A DNA stretch of 64,000 nt from Calothrix membranacea FACHB-236. GTDB taxonomy: Bacteria; Cyanobacteriota; Cyanobacteriia; Cyanobacteriales; Nostocaceae. The notes under the pieces were generated by a model. The model was given only the letters and a program-made list of their open reading frames with translations. It had not been told where the DNA came from and did not search any database. This document shows positions 1-7,099 of the stretch, piece after piece (position 1 is the stretch's first letter; every line of letters begins with the position of its first letter). The position numbers and the translations under genes are program-made. The stretch spans positions 1 through 64,000 of the forward strand of contig NZ_JACJPX010000018.1 in the NCBI RefSeq assembly GCF_014696315.1, read 5' to 3'.

Positions 1-102
1 TTATCGACTATTTCAATACAACAATGGCTAAACCTTTTAAGTGGACATATAAAGGTAAAGTGTTGGCTGTCTAATACTTGGCTCATTTCCGCCGAACTGT
101 AC
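1..102 (+). mobile_element. 3' end of an IS630-type insertion sequence (transposase C-terminus and right terminal repeat)
   Basis: The reading frame from base 3 gives the last 23 residues of a transposase (ending FKWTYKGKVLAV, stop at 72-74), a tail I recognise from cyanobacterial IS630/Tc1-mariner transposases. After the stop the element continues to an end reading GCCGAACTGTAC at 91-102, followed by TA at 103-104, the target dinucleotide duplicated by this superfamily. The rest of the element lies before the window. The terminal sequence read inward (GTACAGTTCGGCGG) resembles the ends of the 240-bp element at 39144-39383. Family assignment rests on a short tail plus the TA boundary. Confidence 0.72.
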
Positions 103-104
103 TA

Positions 105-593
105 GTAGAAAAAGCAGTTAGTAGCCACATTGGAGTTGAAAAAATTTATATATCACAGCATTCTGCCTTAACGACTTTCAGCACCAAGTGGAAATCATTT
201 TTAGAAACAGAAAATGATAGAGGGTTACCTTTATTTGCAGTTAGCCAAGAAACTTATGAGATACCCACTATTACCATTGATGCTCTAATTAATCAGTTTG
301 GAATTCCTAAATACATAAAAATTGATGTTGAAGGATATGAATTAGAGGCATTACAAGGATTATCTTATCCAATCAGCTTAATTAGTTTTGAGGCTAATCT
401 TCCTGAATTCTGCGAAGAAACAATAAATTGTATTTTGCAGTTATTGAAAATACAAAATACTGCCTTATTTAACTATGTGATAGATGATACTAAAAGTTTT
501 GAATTAGAAAATTGGTTAGAATCTAGAGAAATAATTGATTTTCTCAAAAATACTAATTTAAGATATATGGAAATTTATTGTAAAATGGAGTAA
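105..593 (+). pseudogene. FkbM-type SAM methyltransferase, C-terminal part, cut by the IS630 element
   Basis: The frame encodes the C-terminal half of an FkbM-family methyltransferase, which usually O-methylates sugars or lipids. The diagnostic stretch is IPKYIKIDVEGYELEALQG, where the acidic DVEG segment is the FkbM signature, followed by the usual SFEANLPEF strand. The N-terminal SAM-binding Rossmann segment (GxHxG region) is absent: homology seems to begin at VEKAVSSHIG, immediately after the TA dinucleotide that ends the IS element. The only possible upstream start (TTG at 78) lies inside the element. I therefore read this as a gene interrupted by transposition and probably non-functional. 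The other half should lie on the far side of the element, outside the window. Confidence 0.75.
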
Positions 594-674
594 TATCAAC
601 TCCCTACTTCATGACGTGATTCTGATGTGGCGATCGCTTATTACTAGCAATTACTTACTAGAATATAGATTTAC

Positions 675-721
675 AGCCAAAAGCAGAGAAGATACATGAT
701 AAGCGCTCTCTACTTTTGGCT
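675..721. repeat. Long imperfect inverted repeat in the 594-938 spacer
   Basis: AGCCAAAAG at 675-683 pairs with CTTTTGGCT at 713-721, extended inward by AGAGA/TCTCT around a 17-nt loop. No T-run follows on the plus strand, so this is a weak candidate terminator and could equally be a small repeat or structured leader. The rest of the spacer shows one HIP1 site at about 631 and AT-rich DNA only. Confidence 0.5.
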
Positions 722-938
722 GATTTATTGAGGGATAAAAAGATAAAATTAGCCCTTTATAACTTAGGCTTGTTTTATTTAGACTTGGGCTTTAAAATAA
801 TATGAAGATAAATGCTAAAGCTATCAAAAATATTTTAGAAGTGCTATTAGCACACAGATTGCAAATTACCTGATAAGAGATTTGCGATAATTTTTGCATT
901 TTTAGGAAAATATTTTTTTGGGGATGAGGGCGTTATTG

Positions 939-1382
939 ATGCAATTAAAGTTCAACAATAGCGAATCAAATAATAATCAAAAGGTAGAAGAGAAGAAAAA
1001 ACCGGGAAGATTAAATCCGTCACGCATACGGGATCACCTGGCTAACGAACGCACCTACTTAGCTTGGATGCGAACTGCGATCGCACTTTTAGGTTTTGGT
1101 GTTGTCATCGTCCGTTTACGCGCCTTTCAAGTTCCTTTGCTACCTCATCCAGGAACAGGCTGGAAGTTAGGTTTAGTATTCTCCTTGGTGGGTTTAATTA
1201 CGGTGTGGCTTTCCACAGGACATTATTTTGCAGTTCGTCGCGATATTGAAGAAGATACTTACGAACCGACAGATCGCTGGGTAATCCTCTTTAGTCTTGC
1301 TATTATGCTTCTCGGTTCTGGAGTCATCTATTATGTCTTTACTGCACCCTTGAGTCCTATTAGTCCAGTGATACCTGAGTAG
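939..1382 (+). CDS. DUF202 (YidH-like) inner-membrane protein
   Basis: A small membrane protein of about 147 residues. The N-terminus is polar and Asn/Lys-rich, then comes the DUF202 signature RDHLANERTYLAWMRTAIAL, followed by three hydrophobic spans at roughly residues 45-65, 78-98 and 115-138. Family members such as E. coli YidH/YidG have no established biochemical role. I prefer the ATG at 939, which has GAGGG about 9 nt upstream; an in-frame ATG at 924 has no clear ribosome site. It stands alone with no operon partner. The family call is secure; the function is unknown. Confidence 0.85.
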   Translation: MQLKFNNSESNNNQKVEEKKKPGRLNPSRIRDHLANERTYLAWMRTAIALLGFGVVIVRLRAFQVPLLPHPGTGWKLGLVFSLVGLITVWLSTGHYFAVRRDIEEDTYEPTDRWVILFSLAIMLLGSGVIYYVFTAPLSPISPVIPE

Positions 1383-1471
1383 GGGGATTGGGGACTGGGG
1401 AACTCGGGGCCCCCTCTGGGGATAAGGGGTAATGGGGACTGGGGATGAGGGAGAGAAGGGGAGAAAAAGCA

Positions 1472-1499
1472 ATTACCAATTACCAATTACCAATTACCA
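1472..1499. repeat. Heptanucleotide tandem repeat (ATTACCA)x4
   Basis: Four perfect copies of ATTACCA directly downstream of the DUF202 gene, preceded by G-rich degenerate repeats (GGGGACTGGGG type, 1381-1465). Such short tandem heptamers are a known feature of heterocystous cyanobacterial genomes. The same heptamer occurs at 3007-3034. Confidence 0.9.
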
Positions 1500-1508
1500 A
1501 ATGACAAT

Positions 1509-1745
1509 TTAATTGATTACTTTATCTATGGAAGCCAAGCGGTTGCGCTGTTGTAACCACAACTCACACACTTGTTTGGTAAGCTGAATCTCTTCCTCAG
1601 TTAAAACTTCGTCTGGTTTCTTCTCGGCTAATATCTGGGCGGCTTTAGCAGCTGTATCGTAGTCTATGCCATATTTAACTAATTCTGTATGTAGCAATTG
1701 ACGTTCTTTTTGTAAAAATTTATGTCTGTCTTTTAAATAATTCAT
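1509..1745 (-). CDS. Hypothetical 78-residue helical protein
   Basis: A short, highly charged, Leu/Gln/Lys-rich protein (starts MNYLKDRHKF) that should be almost entirely alpha-helical. I recognise no domain. It carries no signal peptide or membrane span. The start has no clear ribosome-binding site, and the AT-rich spacer upstream (1746-1900) shows no obvious promoter. The amino-acid composition is protein-like and the frame fills the gap between two recognisable genes, so I think it is real. Confidence 0.5.
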   Translation of the reverse strand: MNYLKDRHKFLQKERQLLHTELVKYGIDYDTAAKAAQILAEKKPDEVLTEEEIQLTKQVCELWLQQRNRLASIDKVIN

Positions 1746-1900
1746 TTTTTATGATATGCGAATTTATCTAGCTTTACTTTAATGTGCAAAATTTATGCAA
1801 TTCCTACTTCTTACCTTAGGTAGATAAAATAAATGTCTTAAGGAATCTTTTATATTTGAGAACAAAATTTTTACTACTTCAATAAACTTCACTCTCAAAG

Positions 1901-1935
1901 CAAAAATGGCTCTATAAATCAATTACAGAGCCATT
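1901..1935 (-). terminator. Rho-independent terminator of the pirin gene
   Basis: A perfect 9-bp stem, AATGGCTCT (1905-1913) with AGAGCCATT (1927-1935), lies about 110 nt beyond the pirin stop codon. On the minus strand the stem is followed by TTTTTG, giving the usual hairpin plus U-run. Confidence 0.75.
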
Positions 1936-2046
1936 CATCTGAGCGTCTTCCAGACTGTGGAGACACTTAACATTAGCAAGTTAGACGTTTATACAATAAA
2001 TCACACAATAGGGGGATGAAAATTTCTCTTCACTAGCCCCTGATGA

Positions 2047-2763
2047 TTAGCCCAAATCGAAAAGTAAAACTTCTCCACTAGAATTGGTGCTGATTTCGAG
2101 TGTTTCTTCGCCACTGATTTGTACGCCATCGCCAGCTTTGAGTTCCTTACCATTGAGGGTGGCGAAACCTTGAGCTACGTGTAACCAGGCATAGCGATCG
2201 CTGTTCACATGATAATTAACAACATCACCGCTTTGTAGCACAGATGCGTATATATCCACATCTTGGTGAATTGTTACAGCACCATCTCGCCCATCTTTCG
2301 CAGCAATCAAGCGTAGTTGTCCCCGTTTCTCTTCCACTGAAAACGCTTTTTGATCATACCTAGGAGATAGTCCTTGCTTATTAGGCAAAATCCAGATTTG
2401 CAAAAAGTGGACTGGTTCAGTTTTGGAATGATTATATTCGCTGTGGGTGATTCCGGTACCAGCGCTCATAATTTGTGCGTCACCGGGAAGAATGACCGAA
2501 CCTGTACCTAAGCTATCTTTATGCTCTAGCGCACCAGACAACACATAAGTAAGGATTTCCATATCTCGATGACCGTGGGTACCAAACCCAGCACCACCGA
2601 TAACGGTATCATCATTGATCACCCGCAGAGAGCGAAATCCCATTTGATCGGGATTGTAAAAACTACCAAAGGAAAATGTATGGTAGCTATCAAGCCAATT
2701 AATTCTACTATGACCGCGTGAGTTGCTGTCATGAACTAGAAGAGTTTTAGTATTTTGAGACAT
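2047..2763 (-). CDS. Pirin family protein (YhhW-like bicupin)
   Basis: A 238-residue two-cupin protein. The N-terminal cupin shows the pirin signature: WLDSYHTFSFGSFY, then GAGFGTHGHRDMEILTYVL with the metal ligands (two His in HGHRDME), HSEYNH further on, and an acidic ligand in the EPVHFLQIW region. Bacterial relatives bind Fe or Ni; some act as quercetin 2,3-dioxygenase and others seem to be redox-sensing regulators, so the substrate cannot be assigned. The start is well supported by GAGG 7 nt before the ATG. It is transcribed alone, with its own terminator downstream. It lies beside Dps, an aldo/keto reductase and other redox-type genes, which fits a stress role. Confidence 0.9.
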   Translation of the reverse strand: MSQNTKTLLVHDSNSRGHSRINWLDSYHTFSFGSFYNPDQMGFRSLRVINDDTVIGGAGFGTHGHRDMEILTYVLSGALEHKDSLGTGSVILPGDAQIMSAGTGITHSEYNHSKTEPVHFLQIWILPNKQGLSPRYDQKAFSVEEKRGQLRLIAAKDGRDGAVTIHQDVDIYASVLQSGDVVNYHVNSDRYAWLHVAQGFATLNGKELKAGDGVQISGEETLEISTNSSGEVLLFDLG

Positions 2764-3006
2764 AGATTTACCTCAGAGTTAGTTGATTCTTAAAATTGAA
2801 TATTAGGCTAATTCTGAATTTTTAAGCTGAATAAATAGAAAAGCAAGATGCTCATTCCATAAGAGTTGCAAGCTTAAGATATCAGCAATTTAAATATCCA
2901 AAATTTGCTTATTATTGTTTTTATGATTCTTGAATTTCTGTGACCAATAATTATCTGTTATATCAACTTCTGCAACTTGCTGATGATACAAACATTGGTT
3001 TTTCCT

Positions 3007-3034
3007 ATTACCAATTACCAATTACCAATTACCA
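3007..3034. repeat. Heptanucleotide tandem repeat (ATTACCA)x4
   Basis: Four perfect ATTACCA copies in the 578-bp spacer between the pirin and Dps genes. The same heptamer is present at 1472-1499, 1.5 kb away. Confidence 0.9.
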
Positions 3035-3125
3035 GCCTATGCAACAATATAACTCTTCAAGCACACATAATCTAAAACCTGTTTTTCAACTATTTAAATC
3101 ATAAAGTATGTACCTATAAAATGAA

Positions 3126-3152
3126 AAGTACGCACTTAAAAGTGGCGTACTT
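3126..3152 (-). terminator. Hairpin downstream of dps, candidate terminator
   Basis: AAGTACGC (3126-3133) pairs with GCGTACTT (3145-3152), with an inner ACTT/AAGT stem, giving a near-perfect 12-bp hairpin. On the minus strand it is followed by TTTCATTTTAT. It lies about 190 nt after the Dps stop codon, so it may end that transcript, although a REP-like palindrome at 3222-3248 lies in between. Confidence 0.55.
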
Positions 3153-3221
3153 ACCAAAAAGTTACTACTCAATTAACAGAGCTATTCAATTGAAAATTAG
3201 CCGCAGGAAATCTTCTTTCTC

Positions 3222-3248
3222 GGTGCGTTACGCTATCGCTAACGCACC
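3222..3248. repeat. REP-like palindrome GGTGCGTTA...TAACGCACC, copy 1
   Basis: A 27-bp imperfect palindrome whose arms GGTGCGTTA and TAACGCACC pair perfectly. The same sequence occurs inverted at 38788-38814, and the flanking TTTCTC/GAGAAA is shared too, so this is a dispersed repeat and not a chance palindrome. Confidence 0.85.
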
Positions 3249-3341
3249 CTACATTTAAGGTTTACTTTATCAATCATCTCTTAGACCAATTTGATGGCTC
3301 ATAGGTCTAATTCTACTTTTTACTCAAGATGATTTCGGCAA

Positions 3342-3911
3342 TTATCTAACACCAACTGGCTGTTGAGTTCCTTTGACAGTAGACGCGCCATTCTCGCCTT
3401 TAATTTCTGCTACTTGTAGGTGAGCTTCTAAGAACCACAGACGTTTGTCAATGGTGCGGGAGACTTCGGTGTAAAGGTCAGCGGTATCTAGGTCACCTAA
3501 ATCATCGGTTTGACTAATAGCTGCCCGCAGGTGTTTAGCATAAGGTGCAAAGCGGTCTGCTAAAGCGGTTACGTGGTCTTTACCATCTAAAATATCAAAA
3601 GGATATTCGGGCAAAATGGAATTGCTAGCGGCGGCGCGGGCGGTACCAAGGGCGTAGCCACCTAAGGCGGTGATACGTTCGGCAAACATATCGATATATT
3701 CTTCTAATTCCCCTGCAATTTCATCAAATAATTCATGCAACTGATAAAAGTCAGTTCCTTTAACGTTCCAATGCGCTTGCTTTGTTTGGGTTTTGAGATC
3801 CAAAGATGCTGCCAAAGTTTGATTGAGAAGTACCACGATTTTTTCTCTGGCTTCAGCAGGAATATCAATGCGAGTGGGATAAAGACGAGAAGCAATTTTA
3901 TTGTCGCTCAT
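3342..3911 (-). CDS. dpsA: Dps/DpsA ferritin-like DNA-protection protein
   Basis: A 189-residue Dps family protein. It has the characteristic ferroxidase segment at the dimer interface: QAHWNVKGTDFYQLHELFD (His, then His and Asp ligands) followed by an EIAGELEEYIDMFAERI helix carrying the acidic ligands. Dps proteins form 12-subunit cages that oxidise Fe(II) with hydrogen peroxide and protect DNA during oxidative or starvation stress. A Lys/Arg-containing N-terminus (DNKIASRLYPTR) and a short variable C-terminal tail are visible. Length is typical for cyanobacterial DpsA. Nostocales usually carry several paralogues, so the gene symbol is a family-level assignment. Confidence 0.9.
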   Translation of the reverse strand: MSDNKIASRLYPTRIDIPAEAREKIVVLLNQTLAASLDLKTQTKQAHWNVKGTDFYQLHELFDEIAGELEEYIDMFAERITALGGYALGTARAAASNSILPEYPFDILDGKDHVTALADRFAPYAKHLRAAISQTDDLGDLDTADLYTEVSRTIDKRLWFLEAHLQVAEIKGENGASTVKGTQQPVGVR

Positions 3912-4048
3912 GGGTGTTATCTGCTTGGTTCAACATCATCAGTCTACAAATAGGACTTCAGAATGCGAAACTTCCTTGAGACAGATGGAATTCAGCTGAT
4001 AATGAATTATTTTCTTTATTTATAGACAAAAATTTGCAATTAGCTCCC

Positions 4049-5101
4049 TCAGAGGCGATGGTTGTCTATTGTATTGAATGTGCCACCAAAAAGGCGATCG
4101 CGGATCAGATCACTCTGTAAAAATTCGTGGGGATAACCTAGTTGAATTTGGCTGACTTCATTGAGGCGTTGCAGATGCGCTGGTGAGAGGGTGACATCCA
4201 AAGCAGCTAAGTTATCTTGAAACTGACTCAGCTTACGTGCGCCAATAATCGGGATAATGACACCAGTTTGGGCACGTAACCAAGCTAATGCAACTTGGGA
4301 TGGTGTTTGTCCAATTTCTTGGGCAACTTGACTGACAACATCTGCGATCGCTAAATTACGTTCAGAAATACTTCCTAATGCCGCATTGGTTAATCGCCCT
4401 TGTTCATTGCCTGGTTGCGCGGGCTTGTTATACTTGCCTGTGAGGACTCCACCACCCAAAGGTGACCAAGGTGTTACTGCCAAATCCAAGGCTTTTGCCA
4501 TCGGAATTAAATCTCGTTCTGGCGTGCGCTGAATCAAACTATATTCCACTTGCAAGGCGACAAACTGCGTCCATCCTTGATACTGGGCGATAGTATTGGC
4601 TTGAGAGATAATCCAAGCTGGGACGTTAGAAATGCCGATGTAAAGTACTTTACCTTGACGGACGACATCATCGAGCGATCGCAAAACTTCTTCTATAGGT
4701 GTGGTAAAATCCCAAGCGTGCAACCAAAATAAATCAATATAGTCAGTATTGAGTCGCTTTAAACTCCCTTCTAAAGATTGAATTAAATTCTTGCGATGAT
4801 TACCGCTACCGTTAGGATTTTTCTGATTCTCGTTCATCTGCAACGGAAACGAGTATTTAGTTGCAACTACAAAACGTTCTCTATCTTTAGCTATTAACTC
4901 ACCAACAATTTTCTCACTACTACCATCTGTGTAACCGTTGGCGGTGTCGATGAAATTTCCTCCAGCTTCTACAAAGGTATCAAAAATCTGACGGCTTTCA
5001 TCTTTAGAAGCACCCCACCCCCAATCTTCACCAAAAGTCATGGTTCCTAAGCAAAGTTCCGAGACTCTCAACCCACTTTTACCTAAAAGTTTGTATCTCA
5101 T
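4049..5101 (-). CDS. Aldo/keto reductase
   Basis: A TIM-barrel NADPH-dependent oxidoreductase of about 350 residues. The catalytic tetrad is visible: Asp in FIDTANGYTDGSSE, Tyr in the same segment, Lys in RFVVATKYS and His in YIDLFWLHAWD. The nucleotide-binding C-terminus (VTPWSPLGGGVLTGKY and IIPIIGARKLSQFQDNLAAL) is complete. It reduces aldehydes or ketones; the substrate is unknown. Three in-frame ATGs stand at 5113, 5107 and 5101; I choose 5101 (MRYKLLGKSG) because GGAG lies about 8 nt upstream and family members begin there. An AraC-type regulator follows in the same orientation about 130 bp upstream, so this may be its target. Confidence 0.92.
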   Translation of the reverse strand: MRYKLLGKSGLRVSELCLGTMTFGEDWGWGASKDESRQIFDTFVEAGGNFIDTANGYTDGSSEKIVGELIAKDRERFVVATKYSFPLQMNENQKNPNGSGNHRKNLIQSLEGSLKRLNTDYIDLFWLHAWDFTTPIEEVLRSLDDVVRQGKVLYIGISNVPAWIISQANTIAQYQGWTQFVALQVEYSLIQRTPERDLIPMAKALDLAVTPWSPLGGGVLTGKYNKPAQPGNEQGRLTNAALGSISERNLAIADVVSQVAQEIGQTPSQVALAWLRAQTGVIIPIIGARKLSQFQDNLAALDVTLSPAHLQRLNEVSQIQLGYPHEFLQSDLIRDRLFGGTFNTIDNHRL

Positions 5102-5234
5102 CACCATCTCCATGAAATTTACTTGTGGTTTTGCTGTTTTGGTGTTGCCAAAATAATTTTGTAATCACCAATCATTTCTACACAAACACATCCAATTAGA
5201 GTAGAAAATTTCTACTCTAATTGCTTTGTAAATC

Positions 5235-6146
5235 CTAAATCCTGACCTTTTCTCGATAAACTTTAGGCGTTGTCCCTAGGGATTTACGGAAGACGTATGT
5301 AAAATGACTCTGACTTTGAAAACCTACTTGCTGGCAAATTTGGTCAATGGTTTGTTCAGTACGAGTTAATAACTTTTTAGCCCTTTCAATTCTACAATTT
5401 AAAACATATTGATGCGGCGCATACCCTGTTGATTGTTTAAATAGCCGCGAAAAATGGTACATACTCATACCTGTAACTTCAGCAATTTCAGCTAAAGTCA
5501 AATCTTGCTCCAAATGCTCTTGAATATATGTCACAGCTTGTCGTAACTTTAGCCGTGACAGTCCCCTTTCTTTGACATCTTCAGAAACTATATTATTAGA
5601 TACAGAAAAATGCTTAAGTAGATGAATACAGAGTGTAGTTGTTAAAGATTCGATATAAACACGAGTACCCAATCCACCTGATGCTAATTCTGATTGCAGT
5701 GCCAGTCCTATGTGTTGAATCATCGGATTAGGCGCAGCAAAGTGGGGTACAATATCGAAACCCTGTAAATCTACAGCATCGAAAGCCGCACGAGTGAATA
5801 AAACAGGTTCGAGACTAATAACTAAAAATTCCCCTTCCGTTTTCCACCTTGATAAGTGATTGGTATTTGCTGGAATTATAACAACATCACCATAGTTGAT
5901 CCGTTCAGCCTGAAGCTTGCCATCAAATATGCGCTCAACTTTGTTGCCATTTCGGTCTAGGCTAATCAGAATAATATGCTGTTCAAAATAGTGTTCGGGC
6001 GTTTCATAGCCAGGCTGTCGATGATGTTCCAAGCGAATCCCATTCCACTGAGCATCGTAACTAGAAAGCAGTGGCGATCGCGGTAGAATTGCTGAACAAG
6101 CATCTTTTTGGGCAAAATCAATCGTTAAAACCTTTTCTGGCGGCAT
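5235..6146 (-). CDS. AraC family transcriptional regulator
   Basis: About 303 residues. The N-terminal half is a cupin-like ligand-sensing domain (GDVVIIPANTNHLSRW). The C-terminal 100 residues are a two-helix-turn-helix AraC DNA-binding domain: LTLAEIAEVTGMSMYHFSRLFK, then APHQYVLNCRIERAKKLLTRT, IDQICQQVGFQSQSHFTYVFR and GTTPKVYR. I prefer the ATG at 6146, preceded by AGGGTGAGG, over an in-frame GTG at 6155. It is divergent from the DCC-family gene at 6310 with a 163-bp intergenic region, and upstream of the aldo/keto reductase on the same strand; both are plausible targets. The ligand is unknown. Confidence 0.9.
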   Translation of the reverse strand: MPPEKVLTIDFAQKDACSAILPRSPLLSSYDAQWNGIRLEHHRQPGYETPEHYFEQHIILISLDRNGNKVERIFDGKLQAERINYGDVVIIPANTNHLSRWKTEGEFLVISLEPVLFTRAAFDAVDLQGFDIVPHFAAPNPMIQHIGLALQSELASGGLGTRVYIESLTTTLCIHLLKHFSVSNNIVSEDVKERGLSRLKLRQAVTYIQEHLEQDLTLAEIAEVTGMSMYHFSRLFKQSTGYAPHQYVLNCRIERAKKLLTRTEQTIDQICQQVGFQSQSHFTYVFRKSLGTTPKVYREKVRI

Positions 6147-6309
6147 TATCCTCACCCTAACAAGTACGCAGTTTCCAGTCTAAAGCTATACTTAATCTTT
6201 TAAATACTGTAGATACTCTTTGAATGAGCAGCTAAGTTAAGTTTACATATAGCAATATAATCTCATCATTTTAAAGCCAACCGCTCGTTTAAGGGTATAA
6301 ACAAGGATA

Positions 6310-6720
6310 ATGAATTATTACGTAGTTTACGATGGCAATTGCAATCTCTGCGTTACTTTAGTGCAGTTATTAGAGAGCTTAGATCAAGGTAAGCTATTTC
6401 GTTACAATCCTATGCAAGATGAACAAACACTTGCTCAATTTGGCATTACACCCCAAGATTGCGAACAGGGGATGATGTTGATTGATGCTAATGCACCAGC
6501 AAAACGTTGGCAAGGAAGTAACGCCGCAGAAGAAATAGGCAGATTATTACCGCTAGGGACTGTATTTGTCGATGCTTATCGCGCATTACCGGGGATGAAG
6601 TGGGCAGGCGATCGCTTTTACGAACAAATCCGCGATCATCGTTATACTATCTTTGGGAAACGTGACAGTACCTATCAATCTTCATTTTGTGTAGATGGTA
6701 GCTGTAAGACTGATTTGTAA
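6310..6720 (+). CDS. DCC-family (DUF393) thiol-disulfide oxidoreductase
   Basis: A 136-residue protein beginning MNYYVVYDGNCNLCVTLVQ. The YDGNCNLC motif near the N-terminus is the DxxCxxC signature of the DCC family (PF04134), predicted to have a thioredoxin-like fold with a redox-active CxxC. The remainder (AAEEIGRLLP, DRFYEQIRDHRYTIFGKR) matches the family's C-terminal helices. The start is strongly supported by AAGGA 5 nt before the ATG. It is divergent from the AraC regulator. In vivo partners are unknown. Confidence 0.88.
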   Translation: MNYYVVYDGNCNLCVTLVQLLESLDQGKLFRYNPMQDEQTLAQFGITPQDCEQGMMLIDANAPAKRWQGSNAAEEIGRLLPLGTVFVDAYRALPGMKWAGDRFYEQIRDHRYTIFGKRDSTYQSSFCVDGSCKTDL

Positions 6721-7070
6721 ATGGGCATAGGGCATTGGGCATGGGGCATAGGAAAGACAGATTTTCATCCTTGCTTTTGCCAAAATCTGGCGTGATTGAC
6801 TGACTTGTAAATAGTGTTGACGGTGTCGGGATGTCTTTCATGCTATCCCTAGAAGTCCCAACACCTTTTGATAATTAGGGCGGACAAGATGCCCGCCCCA
6901 CAAGATTTTTACAAAGGGTACTAAGTAAGTCATCTGAGCGCCGGTTTCCGGCGTTAGCGACGAAGGAGCGTCTGGCTTCGCCAACGTCTACCCTTCGGGA
7001 ACGACTTCGTCGAACGACGAACATAACTTTGTAAGAATGACCAAGGACAAATGACCAAGGACAAACGACC
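6721..7070. other. Repeat-rich spacer between convergent genes
   Basis: No gene seen. It contains degenerate heptamers of the GGGCATA/GGGCATT type just after the DCC gene, a GC-rich mosaic at about 6890-7020 with several short hairpins (for example CGCCGG/CCGGCG), and tandem (AATGACC)(AAGGACA)-type heptamers at about 7037-7075. GC content is clearly higher than in the flanking genes, which fits accumulated dispersed repeats. Confidence 0.6.
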
Positions 7071-7099
7071 AATGACAAATTTAATTTCGCCGACCTAAC
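7071..7099 (-). repeat. Stop-codon-linked repeat, copy 1 (short)
   Basis: Read on the minus strand, TAGGTCGGCGAAATTAAA starts two bases after the TAA of the RTX gene and runs into heptamers. The same sequence starts one base after the stop codons at 54343 and 62155, where it is longer and continues with GATAACT-GCTGAGGCTGTC. Confidence 0.8.

Noticed and set aside
1472-3034. CRISPR-like array
   Set aside because: The repeats are short contiguous heptamers without spacers; no cas genes are present.
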